Positions 1 through 13,500 of a stretch of DNA of 64,000 nt are shown piece after piece (position 1 is the stretch's first letter; each line of letters begins with the position of its first letter). The DNA lies in the NCBI GenBank assembly GCA_958450325.1, contig OY288245.1, positions 64,405,441 through 64,469,440 of the forward strand. Direction: 5' to 3'. Under the pieces are notes generated by a model. The model was given only the letters and a program-made list of their open reading frames with translations. It was not told where the DNA came from and did not search any database. This DNA is from Agrostemma githago (taxonomy: Eukaryota > Streptophyta > Magnoliopsida > Caryophyllales > Caryophyllaceae). The translations under genes were made by a program, and so were the position numbers.

Positions 1-224
1 ATAAAAAATATTTTCATTAATTACACATTATTTAATACATTTCATGATATTACTCAAGTATTTTGATTAGTTTTGCGATTTAAAAAATATTTTCCTATAT
101 CTAAAGCACGCAGTCGATAAATAATAAAAATAAAATAATGAATTTTTTATTTTAAATTTTAAATGAAATATTCTATAAGATATTTATATTATAAATACCG
201 TGCATTGCACGGGGTCTACACTAG
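1..224 (+). mobile_element. Helitron 3' end (element enters from outside the window)
   Basis: The right boundary has the classic Helitron 3' signature. A short GC-rich hairpin (CCGTGCA/TGCACGG, about 199-212) is followed within 10 bases by CTAG at 221-224 and then a host T. The same hairpin and CTAG arrangement ends the complete Helitron at 36.99 kb, which supports the call. The 5' end (TC) lies outside the window, so length and cargo are unknown. The sequence inside is AT-rich with no coding signal. Confidence 0.65.
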
Positions 225-964
225 TTATAATTATTCGTATAAAAAGCAAGGCAATAGCCAAAAACGCAAGAGATGGCAGCTCTTTACCACTTCTCTGGCC
301 TCTGCATTGGACCTCATTTCCATATTCTTCCACTCTCTTTTCTGAAACAAATAGATGTGTGAAGCTTTAGGCAAAAGTAATCTCTGTTTTATTGCTAGTG
401 AATGATGTTAATATGGCAATATAAGAGATAAGACATCTTTACAACTATTATTTGCTAGCCTAACACGATGTCGCGAATCTACTGCATGTCTAGCATTATG
501 GTACAACACTTCCCAGTATGGAAATCAAGAATGTCCATCTTGGGCAAAACAGAATTAAATTGTCGTGTTCCTTCCTAGGGCCTTAGTGAAAATGCCTATT
601 AGACGATAATTAGTACGAGTATATCGTAGTTAATATGATAATAATTAGTATAGTCTCTTCATTTACAGTCATTATGAGTCGGTAATTAGTATGGCGACCA
701 CATTCGTTGTACCTAGGTATTACCTCCGGTATTTATACCAGGCTTGTAGAATAATATCGTCAACGCATTACGTACACTTACAATGCCATCCAATTGATCA
801 TTCCTCGACACATGAATGACTCAATCATATTGACGGTGATAACATCACGCACAAAATGAAAATCAATCCCAATTGGGTCGCCCAGACCTAAGTGTCTCAA
901 TCTTTCGCCACCCCATGTCAGGCGTCTCTGCGACTCTGCATGATTTTTAACCTAATTTTCTCTA
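225..964. other. intergenic, no gene seen
   Basis: AT-rich single-copy-looking sequence. The reading frames here are short and show no recognisable domain or codon bias. I see no RNA gene or clear promoter. Confidence 0.5.
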
Positions 965-973
965 TAAATTAAA

Positions 974-1411
974 GGGAAATTCCGACTTGTACCTCTTTAC
1001 TTTTTCATTTTCTCACTTGTACCATCTTTTTTGGAGAAAAAACTTTGACCGACAATAACTCTTAGACACGACTTCGGAAAACGGTAAATCTTTTTTCCAT
1101 ATCGTATGTCTTTACGAGATCTTCAGTTTGAAAAAAAATCGTTATTTTCTGAATTCGTAATCGGGATTTATGATCAGTCAAAATGTTTTGACAAAATAAA
1201 CTTTGACCGGCTAAAACTCCCGGGTAGAAGTTCGAAAAACGACTATTTTTTTTCTTTGAAAATTTCGTAAAGACATACCATATGGAAAAAAGATTAACCA
1301 TTTCCCGAAATCGCAGCAGAGAGTTATTGTCAGACAAAGTTTTTTCTGAAAAAAAAGAGAGGGTACAAGTGAGAAAAATGAAAAGTAGAGGGGTACAAGT
1401 GAGAATTTTTC
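974..1411. mobile_element. Mutator-type MITE with long terminal inverted repeats
   Basis: The 438-bp segment is almost wholly palindromic. The left arm (cttgtacctctttactttt and onward) is mirrored by the right arm (aaaagtagaggggtacaag), and the similarity continues inward through blocks around 1040-1110 and 1290-1345. It is flanked by a perfect 9-bp direct repeat, TAAATTAAA, at 965-973 and 1412-1420. A 9-bp duplication with long inverted arms is the hallmark of Mutator-like elements. The short reading frames inside are by-products of the palindrome. It has no transposase, so it must be non-autonomous. Confidence 0.75.
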
Positions 1412-1420
1412 TAAATTAAA

Positions 1421-2034
1421 TATATCACGCTTTCCAACGAATAAAAGAAATGAAAAAACGAAGAAAAACCTTATAGAACCTTTACAGTAGAATCGCGGTG
1501 AACCGTAGAAAAATTCTAGAATAGTTTTCAAGATTCGATTGAAATTAAATCATATTTCTTTCAAGTTTAAGCATTGATTTCATTGTTCATCCATTATTTT
1601 CAAGGTCTTCACTAGATTGTCAATCTTTTCTACGAATTCCATTATTTACATTTGGATCTCTAATTAGTTATGTTTTTACTTATTGTTGACCTTTTCTTTT
1701 CTTTTTTTTTTTTTTGCAAATTTGTGAGACCGATTTCAATGGCTTCATAAGCCGATAAATTCAACGTATAAACCTACGAGAACACATTGCTTCTCGCGCG
1801 TACGAAAACCTTGCTCATGCTCGGTACTCCGTCGACGTGCATGTGTGACCGACCACGTAATATTGTGAAACTACTAAAAGTACTTACTTGAACATTGCAA
1901 TTCAAAACATATAGGAGTATAAATCTGCGTTGTCGTTTCAAACTTTCTTTCTTTACCGTGTACGCATCGTTTTATTGTTGCATGTACAATGTCAATACCA
2001 ATTATTCCACGACTTCAAATTTTTTATTCTCCAA
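1421..2034. other. intergenic, no gene seen
   Basis: AT-rich sequence with a T-run near 1698-1715. I see no domain, RNA gene or transposon terminus. Confidence 0.45.
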
Positions 2035-2284
2035 AAGAATGGAGAATTAGACGACGATGTGACCATAAGATTATATGGTGACGGTTGAAATGGAAGAGCG
2101 CAACAGGGATACTATGTGGGAGTACCTAACAGATTAAAAGGGCAAATTCTACTTGATAACAATTAGGCCTGCGCTTTTATATGGCACGGGATGCTGAGAA
2201 GTAAAGAATAGTCTTGTGCATAAGATGCATGTGACAGAAATGCGTATGCTAAGATGAATGTGTGAACATACACGAAAGAATCTA
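2035..2284 (+). pseudogene. LINE reverse transcriptase fragment, 5' part (split by LTR element)
   Basis: Conceptual translation on the plus strand gives the recognisable C-terminal part of a plant LINE-type reverse transcriptase reading frame: a PNRLKGK-like segment near 2130, an IRPALLYGTGC block near 2160-2190, then MHVTEMRMLR and MCEHTRK at 2227-2275. It contains internal stops and frame changes, so it is dead. The frame breaks at 2284 where the LTR element entered and resumes at 14626 with the expected next residues (LRNEIIKQKVKV). The family assignment rests on the order of these conserved blocks. Confidence 0.65.
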
Positions 2285-5200
2285 TGTAACAACCCGGTTC
2301 TTCTAATGACATTAATTAACAAGGCGGAAAATAATTAAGTCGTAAAAAGGGATAAAAATTTAAAATCATCGACTCAAGTGAGTCTTTTACCGATAAATGA
2401 ACCGTTTGTTAAAATAAAACAACTGAAACCCGAATTACAAATTTCTAAATACAATAGTCTGACAAAAGTTGTGTTACAAGATTTATAGTTTGACACTTTC
2501 ATCTGTCACACTGTATCTCTTGCAGTCACGCATGCCCCCATATCCAGTCTTGAGGGTTCGTCAACCTGAATGCATATTTAAATATACATGTCCCACTTAG
2601 TGGGAGTAACCTAACCGTCCTTCTAACACGGTCCCGAATAATCAATGTAGTACAACGTTTAGGTTATCTAATTAACAGATAAGCAGGCATGTCACATTAC
2701 AAATCGACATGTATACAATGTGAGATACACATGAAGTGATTTCAGTTAACATGCGAATCAATTTAAATATATAAGACATGTAGGTTATATAGAATAAAGG
2801 AATACATACATCATATGAGTATCATGTGAATAATACAGTAAAGCATAGATTATGGATTCATAGAAGTGTCATGTGAAAATAGAGTAAGACATACATAATA
2901 CAAATCGTATGAAACATAATATAAATCATAATCAATATTCAAGCAAGACATATAACAAAACATCACTCCCCATTATCAAGCATTTCAATCACATCATTAG
3001 TCATAAGAGTATAGAACAGTAACAAAGCATAATAGCACATGTGATTTAGAAAACTGTAGTCATTTACTTTTAAAAACAATGGTTTCCTTTCACATAATGC
3101 ACGGGACGTGACTACTAATGTCTCATGCACACTTAAGGTTTGCATCTCACCATAAATGCGGATGGGAACATCAATCCCGCCAATCATATCGATACTAGGA
3201 GGTTTACATCTCACCCCTAGTGCTCAATAGGATCAAACACCTAAATTGACTCGGTTTAGTCGACTAACATACGGAGAAGAAGGACTGCAAGTGCATGGAC
3301 TCAGAGGTCCCGCTAAACCGAACATGTCCCATACACTGCTAAGGCAAAGGTCGGAAGGTATTCCGCCCCCAAAGATATCCGATATAGAGAGTGAGAGCTG
3401 ATCAGTGCCCTTGTCTATGTATGCGCACACACCCAATCCATACTCTTGGTCTCGGGAAAGAGAACCTTTACACAACCGAGCACCTCAATGGCAACTGGAC
3501 GACTACTACTCTACCGACAAACTCATAAAGAGTTGGCTGCCCATTTACTTCTTAGCATTTTCTCGCACTGGCAGGATGCATCATGGCCTCCCATGAGCAG
3601 TGACTCCGAGTGTCGTAGTCTACTTTCGAAGCTGTCTTCTATCGCATCGCCTTCTAAACTTTACCAAGATAGCGCCCAACATGAAACGTAGACTGAATTT
3701 GGGTGTCTTATAAAGACAGAGTCTCTGGAATATCGAGCTCAGCGGTCATCGTGGGGCACATGTCTGATGACCAGAGGGATGAAACAATACCGGTCTGTGG
3801 GCTCTGTATTGACTCGGAACAAGTCATTACAACATGGAATGGTGAAGACGACTCAGAGGGTACTGCCATGGCACATGTTCATTTTCAACATGATTGGTAT
3901 CGATAACATCGTTCGTGAAAACGTGTCTGATCACCGGCTTAGGTAACACACCGACTAGAAGTACGGTTGTTCCTATGGAATTTGAGTGTGTCGATTTTAA
4001 GATTAACAAACAATATTAATCGCCGTAAAATTTATCTTAACTGATAGTTTTAGTATACTGATGTAAGGGATTTGGAACATTTTATTTGAGATATATTATA
4101 TGAAGCGTTCATTAGTTGAGATTTGATTAAAGATTCAATTATTTCTAAGTACATTATTTAAGATGGGTTCCTTTATCTTGACTTGGTCTATATTGACTTA
4201 AAAAGCCAAAGTTTGACCAAGATAGACTAGTCAACCCTTAGTTTTGACTTAGTCACTAATAAGTCCTTAAGTGCTTATTATAAAGTTTAAGTGTTGTTTT
4301 GCACATTTAAGCATTGTTTAACTTAGTACTTTTGGGTTATTCGTCTTTTAGTACTCTATACTTTTTGGGCACAAGTATTTAGTACATTTATTGTTCAAGT
4401 GTACGTATTTAGTATTTTTATACGGTTTCGTATTTGTACAAGTATACCTATCTCTTAAAGCCTATTTATACTTAGTAAAATATTTCAAATATCAAATAAA
4501 TCAATAATAATTATAAAAATCATTTTTAACCTTATTAGGTATCATATTTCTCAAAACATAGAGTTTTGCAAAAGTAACTTTAAGTAATAACGAAATCGAT
4601 AATATTATTAAGGATACTAAATGAGTCATTTTTCAAATGTTATTTTTAAGTTTTGATTTTCATAGTCAACATACTTTTATAAGTTAGGTTTCCAGATATA
4701 AAGTCATTTTTCAAAAATAATAAGGTTTATTGTTTTTACCAAATTAAAAACGAAAACAGTACGGTTTTAAATACTTTCTTTTAAATCATTTAAAATACTT
4801 AAACATCATTAAAGTGAACCAAAATTTTATTTTGGATACCTATACTTGTAAATAACTTATACCCAGAAATTTAGATTAAAATAATTTATAAATGTTCTTA
4901 AATAAAATATTCTTTCCAGATCTGACCCATTTTAGTAAATATTTTATAAATGAAAATATATATGATGAATTTATATGAATTTTGACATACACATCCTAGG
5001 CATCATCAGCAACGTAAAATAATTTTTACATGTCCAAAAGAAACGTTTAACATCACGAAACATATCATTTTCTCAGACAGTACATAAAATCATACAGTAT
5101 CAGTTTACGAAATAAATCATTACCAAATATATATTTTCATAGAAAAATTACTTTTCATATTTTTATCATATTTTAGACATTCAGTTCTACAATTTTCATG

Positions 5201-6340
5201 AAGGAATCTAAGGCTAATTCGAAACATATTTTACACAGAAAAATCGTGAACATACATCATACATCACATAATCCATTTTACAGCATGTATTGTTAAGTGA
5301 TAAATCAACAAATAGTTAACTTTAAACTTGGTGATCTAATGATTTAGTCCTAAACATGATGTTATATTTTAGTTAGAGTCTAAACACTATACTACGAGAT
5401 TTGAGGGCGAAGAAAAGTTAGGTTACCTATTAGCAATTCTCCGGATCAACTATGAAATCAAATATACTAAGATCGAAACCCCCTTCCTCTTGCTCCTCTT
5501 CATGAATAAGTTAGAAGGACACACAAAGTAAGTTAGTAAATATAATAGGAATAAGACTTAAAAATAAAGAGTATAAGGTAAGGAAAAGAAAGAGTATGTG
5601 CTCTTGAGGTATGGTTGTGTAAACACCTTAGAACTTAAAAGAACTTGTATGATTTTCTTTGGGTTTTAGATGGATCTTTGAAGGAGTGTTTAAGTGAGTG
5701 AATGGATGAGTAAATGAAGAGAAAATGGCTGGTTATAAGCACACAAGTCGTGCATTAGATGGGGGAGCAAAGGGTGGACAAGAACTTGACAATTACCAAA
5801 AGTAGCTAAGCATACTTTAAGAGGTACATACCCTATTTGGTGTTTTTGATTAGAAAAGCATATTTTGAGGCTTGGACTTCAAAGTGACGGACGGTATGGC
5901 ATGCCTTAGGGTGATGTTTTTGAGTTTATTTGATCACACCATGGTTAGGAAAGAAGTACGGAAATCGAATGTCGTGAAACGATTCGTCGGGTGACGATTT
6001 TCGTAGTAAAGGAGCTGTCCAGTACAATATTTTTATGATGACCTTATAAATTGTAATTTTGAATATCACCATTGTGTAGATCTTGGAAAATTAATAAAGT
6101 TGGGCTTTTTGAAACGCCTCAATCGGAGTCCGTATGAGAAAATAGGAACCGTTTTACGAAATCGCGCAGAATTTCGATAACGATAGAAATTTCAGTTTTG
6201 CAAACAATGAAGTGAAATAGAAAGGTTCCAAAGACACAAGAATTGAATATTACTATATAAAATATTTTGTCGAGACTCGATTTATTAATATTAATCGTTA
6301 TTATAAATAACTAAAATGGTCAAAAGCACGGGGTGTTACA
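2285..6340 (-). repeat. LTR of the LARD-like element (3' LTR, left copy)
   Basis: This 4056-bp copy matches 10553-14625 throughout. It lacks about 19 bp present in the right copy near 12060 (between two CCGG-containing words), which looks like a deletion between short repeats. A small minus-strand frame at 2963-3214 (83 codons) stays open in both LTRs, but at about 1% divergence this is weak evidence of coding. On the minus strand the LTR starts TGTAACACCCCG, a common start for plant gypsy LTRs. Confidence 0.9.
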
Positions 6341-6356
6341 GACTACCCCCTTAAGA
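6341..6356 (-). other. polypurine tract of the LARD-like element
   Basis: On the minus strand the interior ends with CTTAAGGGGGTAGTC directly before the LTR start TGTAACACC. The bases just upstream (tttcgaggacaaaatttt) are also typical of the 3' non-coding end of plant Ty3/gypsy elements. This is the plus-strand DNA primer site and it fixes the element's orientation. Confidence 0.75.
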
Positions 6357-9300
6357 AAATTTTGTCCTCGAAATTCACAACTACTAGGTTGATACGGTAT
6401 ATATCCTAAGGTTAGGCTAAGCTTTTCCTTTAATTTTTTTTGGTGATTCTTAAATATCCATAGGGTATTCTCAAGTTCTCAAAAGTAGAACAATCTCGGG
6501 TCATTTCGAGATTTGGTTCACTATCGGCTCTAACTCCAAAACCAGATAATACCTAAATTCCTTAAAAATGATATAACATGTTTTTTTTTCTTGGAGAAAT
6601 GTTGGTTTGTCTTAAGGTATAATCCATTCAAATAAAGGTTGTCCTAATTTCCACAAACATTTAGTAGTTTTGATGTCTTTAGGTTTATCTGGACTTTCAC
6701 TCGTAAATACTCCACTACCAATCATATCAAAATTCATGGTTCTCATGGCACTCTCAATATTTATCATTTAAAGAGTTGATCTCCTAAAGTTGCTTAGTTC
6801 TTTCAGTGATAAGCTCTTAGGATTAGTCGAAAACTCTTGTATTGATTTCTATAAAGTTACTAAATTTTTTTAATTGTTTCCTTGTTTCTTGATTCCTCGA
6901 TTGGTAGGTTATTCCAAAACATCAAATTGACAATCTGTGGGTTTTGAAGTGCCCGTCATAATTACAACATTCGGGGTTGTAATATTATCATCCATCATCC
7001 AAAACAGAAATAAGTCACCAAAATAGATATAGTTTTCATAGGGATTCCAAAAATTATAGGTTATAAATCAGCAAATTCTGAAATTTCTAGAGATCTACTA
7101 AGGCTTGTTCACAAGCTATTCTCCGAAAAAGCTTTTGAAGTCAATAAAGGAAATCCTCAAATAATTTGATCATTGATCGTTCTCATACTTCTTTCGAACA
7201 CCTAATTCCACAAATATAAGGTAATGACATCTCCGATATCTCTCGACCTCAAAGGTGTTCTAACTTTGTTATAACAGGGTAGTTAAGATTTTGACTGGAA
7301 AATTATAGGCTATGTCTCACGATAGGTTATCGCTTAAAGAGGATTACACGTAAGACACACACTGATAACTTGACTTAAGGTTCCAAGTCCTAATAGTATT
7401 CTAAGGTCGGCAAGTGGTCGGGCAGAACAAAAACAAAAACTAGGTTAGGAACGCTTCAGTCCAAGGTTCGCACATTGATCTAATAGGTCTTCTTTGATGA
7501 TATCGTCCCTGATCAGGTTTCTGAAGTCTATGCTTCTTGGTGATTTTCTTCTGGATCAACTTTGAATAGGCTCATTATATTAAGAGTCTTTCTTCTATAC
7601 GATCCTGGTGAAGTCATGCTCTTTCTCTCAGCAGTTCCAACGTTACCTCTACTCGTCTAAGTACTAAATCGTCCGGTCAAAGGTTAATAACAATATTCTT
7701 GTTGGTTGGGTTAATTCGATCAGAGATGCATAGAAAAGTTCAATGAAAGTATGTAGGTGCAGTTGATCAAAGAAGTGGGATTAAGTTTCACAAAAGAACG
7801 CATATGAAAAGAAGTGGTAAGTTAAACCAAAAATTATCATTAGGTTCGTTGCATAAAAGAGGTAAGGGAGGTTACTCTCAATAGAACATTGTTCCAACTA
7901 ACCAAAGGGTTTCTCGTCCGATAGAAGGAACGAGAAGATAATTTGAGTTTATATCAGACAATTTCTAGGAAAGTTTGTTTTTCAAAGGAATGAGCAAGGT
8001 AAGGATCGAGATAGATACGTTATTGATGTACTCCTCAATGAGAAGAGTAGAAGTATTAGTGAGTTTTCAAATAACCTATGCGGTTTCAGATAACAGGCAA
8101 AGCAGAATTCAAGACCAAAAGGTCATGGTTGAAGATTTGCATAGGTTCTGTTGTGGTACGAAGTCGGGATAAGAAGTGTTACCACGACTCTAGATAATAA
8201 TTCGAATAGGAACGTATAGGATCATAATGGGAACATCACTGATCCATGAAAGGCTTAGTTTAAGAAGTAGCTGGAAAGTATTCCAAACGAAAATTGATAT
8301 GGAGTGATTTAACTGATAATGGAAACAACACATCATCAATCAAGAACCATGTTAGATTGGGTCACTCATGTCTCTATTCTTAGTAACTTCGTTATTCTAC
8401 ATTCCTTTCTAGTTAATCCTCAAAATGTGTTTTTTTTCCTCCAGTTGTTTCTCTAACCTTTTTTTTTCTAACCTTTATATTCAGAAGTTTGGTTCCTTAA
8501 ACTCTCGGCATATTATTCCTCAAGTATTTCATATGAGTATATCTCGCGTAGGTATACATCTCCAATAGTATAAGAATATCCTTTATTTGCTCAATTATAC
8601 TGATTAACTTAATTCTTCCAGTTAACTCCTGATAACCAGTAAGGTAGGATCCATAGGTGTTTCCATTCATCAAGGATTTTTCTCTAAAGGTTACACAACC
8701 TTACATCTAATTTTGATTTAAACAATCCCAATAATTTTTATGAGGTTTCATCTATATCCTCGAATTTAAAAATTATAATTAACAAATTCATTGGAAGTCT
8801 ACCCCACTCAAGTTACAAGTCCTCAGATAATGAGGTTCTCTATACAATCATTGGCTATTGACCTCGATTTACCAATTCTAAAGCTATTCATGATTTACCA
8901 AAGAGTTCCATAAATTCGTTCAGTCGGAACTATGCATCTTATCATTGGATTACAAGTTTCATTCTTCAAAATTTTCATAAAATTCTCTTAGTCCTCAAAA
9001 TAACTACCACATGCATTGTTAAATTCTATCCCTTAGTACTCTTTACTAGTTCCTTTCCCCGATATCTTTTCATAAAGGTCAATACTCTATTGTTATTAGT
9101 AATAGTTACTCATCTACAAAACTCGTCTGTTGGCTAACATAACCCGCAAAAACATTGAAAATACAAGGGTTCTAAATTCCACAAAAATCTGTATGACTTA
9201 ATTTCTCATCAAGTAGTCACTATGTATGTGAATTAGATTTCCATAAATGTCATTCTTTCTTATCTTTCCTTAGCTTACAACCTTAAATCTTCCAATCTTC

Positions 9301-10532
9301 TGTTATTCTTTAGTATCCTCAAGTTACGATCTCTAAACCTCCCAATCGTTGGTTAAAATTAAGAATTCTCAAAATCATTGAATCCAAGATCAACACTCAA
9401 AAACATTAGTTGGTTCCCATCTTTTTACAACCTCTCGTCATTCCAAAAATCAATAGGTTCCTAGGTCCAATAATTATAGGTTGACTAAAAGGGTAAAGAT
9501 TGGGTGATCCTAGTGTGGTTGGTTTAGAAGGATATTGGATACTTCCAAGTACATTATACTTGTGAGAATCCTTTGTATAACTATGTCCATTCTGAGTGGT
9601 TTATGGGTTCATCATGCTTCCCCACTGCGCTCTGATAAGTTTTAACAATGGTTCATTCAAGACATAGAAATGTACTTAGAAAATGGGTTGAAAGAATAAA
9701 TATTTAAGAACTTTGAATTGGGTTGATGAGAATAACTGAGAGTATTGAAGTTTATCTCCATAGTCAACGGTTATGACAAACTTGGAAAGAGGAAATAGTA
9801 ACAAGGTAGAGATAAAAGACGATGAATATGTATGATGTTAACATACATGCAGTTTGATAGCAGTCTAAAAGAATAAGAAGCAAGCTGAAGAAATGAGAAG
9901 GAAATAAGATAGAACGGTAAATATGAAAGGTTCCATCAGATAGGAATATTTCAGACTAAGTTTAGCTGAGCAATAAAATACGAAGGTAAGATAAGCGAAA
10001 GACTTCTTGTCTGACTCAGGATGAGTAGTCAGACCTAAGAACTAGTTCACAAAGGGATCGAAATGAGTTTTGTTAGAAATAATGCAAAGACAATATGTTG
10101 ACTATTGTTGCATTGTAAGGGTATCTCCCATTAAGTAGCATATTGACACCATTTTTATGATGGTTATGAATATCATTATCTTCATAGTAATGACAATTCA
10201 TTACCTATCATAAAGTGACTTTGGATACCTTTTGAGGTTAGTCTCATATGCACTTATTATATAAGTATGAGAATGATAAGACATACGGGATATACATCAA
10301 ATGTCATCATTCAAATCTCTTTGATAAATTCTGAGTATACCATCGAGTTCCAACTCCTAATGGTTGAGTACACAACCTTTTAGGAGTGTTGTGTGACCTT
10401 GGGGGACGACGCCCATTTCGATTTGTACCGTAGTCGGGGCGATTTCGTTTCTCATTCAGTGGCCTTCATACCACGACACAACAACGCATATTCTCTAGTT
10501 ATATATCGCCCCTATAGTGACCCTATATTTCC
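6357..10532 (-). other. interior of the LARD-like element, no coding capacity seen
   Basis: About 4.2 kb of AT-rich sequence with no gag, protease, reverse transcriptase or integrase motif that I could read on either strand. The longest plus-strand frame (7975-8172) is short and unremarkable. Whether it derives from a coding parent cannot be told without a database. Confidence 0.55.
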
Positions 10533-10552
10533 AACATACACGAAAGAATCTA
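10533..10552. repeat. 20-bp copy of the 5' flank next to the right LTR
   Basis: The bases just left of the right LTR (acatacacgaaagaatcta) repeat the genomic, LINE-derived bases just left of the left LTR at about 2266-2284. This is where the primer binding site should sit. The right LTR is therefore bordered on both sides by target-site sequence, as a solo LTR would be. Confidence 0.8.
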
Positions 10553-13500
10553 TGTAACAACCCGGTTCTTCTAATGACATTAATTAACAAGGCGGAAAAT
10601 AATTAAGTCGTAAAAAGGGATAAAAATTTAAAATCATCGACTCAAGTGAGTCTTTTACCGATAAATGAACCGTTTGTTAAAATAAAACAACTGAAACCCG
10701 AATTACAAATTTCTAAATACAATAGTCTGACAAAAGTTGTGTTACAAGATTTATAGTTTGACACTTTCATCTGTCACACTGTATCTCTTGCAGTCACGCA
10801 TGCCCCCATATCCAGTCTTGAGGGTTCGTCAACCTGAATGCATATTTAAATATACATGTCCCACTTAGTGGGAGTAACCTAACCGTCCTTCTAACACGGC
10901 CCCGAATAATCAATATAGTACAACGTTTAGGTTATCTAATTAACAGATAAGCAGGCATGTCACATTACAAATCGACATGTATACAATGTGAGATACACAT
11001 GAAGTGATTTCAGTTAACATGCGAATCAATTTAAATATATAAGACATGTAGGTTATATAGAATAAAGTAATACATACATCATATGAGTATCTTGTGAATA
11101 ATACAGTAAAGCATAGATCATGGATTCATAGAAGTGTCATGTGAAAATAGAGTAAGACATACATAATACAAATCGTATGAAACATAATATAAATCATAAT
11201 CAATATTCAAGCAAGACATATAACAAAACATCACTCCCCATTATCAAGCATTTCAATCACATCATTAGTCATAAGAGTATAGAACAGTAACAAAGCATAA
11301 TAGCACATGTGATTTAGAAAACTGTAGTCATTTACTTTTAAAAACAATGGTTTCCTTTCACATAATGCACGGGACGTGACTACTAATGTCTCATGCACAC
11401 TTAAGGTTTGCATCTCACCATAAATACGGATGGGAATATCAATCCCGCCAATCATATCGATACTAGGAGGTTTACATCTCACCCCTAGTGCTCAATAGGA
11501 TCGAACACCTAAATTGACTCGGTTTAGTCGACTAACATACGGAGAAGAAGGACTGCAAGTGCATGGACTCAGAGGCCCCACTAAACCGAACATGTCCCAT
11601 ACACTGCTAAGGCAAAGGTCGGAAGGTATTCCGCCCCCAAAGATATCCGATATAGAGAGTGAGAGCTGATCAGTGCCCTTGCTTATGTATGCGCACACAC
11701 CCAATCCATACTCTTGGTCTCGGGAAAGAGAACCTTTACACAACCGAGCACCTCAATGGCAACTGGACGACTACTACTCTACCGACAAACTCATAAAGAG
11801 CTGGCTGCCCATTTACTTCTTAGCATTTTCTCGCACCGGCAGGATGCATCATGGCCTCCCATGAGCAGTGACTCCGAGTGTCGTAGTCTACTTTCAAAGT
11901 TGTCTTCTATCGCATCGCCTTCTAAACTTTACCAAGATAGCGCCCAACATGAAACGTAGGCTGAATTTGGGTGTCTTATAAAGACAGAGTCTCTGGAATA
12001 TCGAGCTCAGCGGTCATCGTGGGGCACGTGTCTGATGACCAGAGAGATGAAACAATACCGGGTTCCATAAGGATGACCGGTCTGTGGGCTCTGTATTGAC
12101 TCGAAACAAGTCATTACAATATGGAATGGTGAAGACGACTCAGAGGGTACTGCCGGGGCACATGTTCATTTTCACCATGATTGGTATCGATAACATCGTT
12201 CGTGAAAACGTGTCTGATCACCGGCTTAGGTAACACACCGACTAGAAGTACGGTTGTTCCTATGGAATTTGAGTGTGTCGATTTTAAGATTAACAAACAA
12301 TATTAATCGCCGTAAAATTTATCTTAACTGATAGTTTTAGTATACTGATGTAAGGGATTTGGAACATTTTATTTGAGATATATTATATGAAGCGTTCATT
12401 AGTTGAGATTTGATTAAAGATACAATTATTTCTAAGTACATTATTTAAGATGGGTTCCTTTATCTTGACTTGGTCTATGTTGACTTAAAAAGCCAAAGTT
12501 TGACCAAGATAGACTAGTCAACCCTTAGTTTTGACTTAGTCACTAATAAGTCCTTAAGTGCTTATTATAAAGTTTAAGTGTTGTTTTGCACATTTAAGCA
12601 TTGTTTAACTTAGTACTTTTGGGTTATTCGTCTTTTAGTACTCTATACTTTTTGGGCACAAGTATTTAGTACATTTATTGTTCAAGTGTACGTATTTAGT
12701 ATTTTTATACGGTTTCGTATTTGTACAAGTATACCTATCTCTTAAAGTCTATTTATACTTAGTAAAATATTTCAAACATCAAATAAATCAATAATAATTA
12801 TAAAAATCATTTAAACCTTATTAGGTATCATATTTCTCAAAACATAGAGTTTTGCAAAAGTAACTTTAAGTAATAACGAAATCGATAATATTATTAAGGA
12901 TACTAAATGAGTCATTTTTCAAATGTTATTTTTAAGTTTTGATTTTCATAGTCAACATACTTTTATAAGTTAGGTTTCCAGATATAAAGTCATTTTTCAA
13001 AAATAATAAGGTTTATTGTTTTTACCAAATTAAAAACGAAAACAGTACGGTTTTAAATACTTTCTTTTAAATCATTTAAAATACTTAAACATCATTAAAG
13101 TGAACCAAAATTTTATTTTGGATACCTATACTTGTAAATAACTTATACCCAGAAATTTAGATTAAAATAATTTATAAATGTTCTTAAATAAAATATTCTT
13201 TCCAGATCTGACTCATTTTAGTAAAAATTTTATAAATGAAAATATATATGATGAATTTATATGAATTTTGACATACACATCCTAGGCATCATCAGCAACG
13301 TAAAATAAGTTTTACATGTCCAAAATAAACGTTTAACATCACGAAACATATCATTTTCTCAGACAGTACATAAAATCATACAGTACCAGTTTACGAAATA
13401 AATCATTACCAAATATATATTTTCATAGAAAAATTACTTTTCATATTTTTATCATATTTTAGACATTCAGTTCTACAATTTTCATGAAGGAATCTAAGGC

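Noticed and set aside
3405..4009. Cluster of 60-83-codon frames on both strands in the 4-kb LTRs
   Set aside because: They overlap each other on both strands, match no domain and are shared simply because the LTRs are copies; kept only as a remark.
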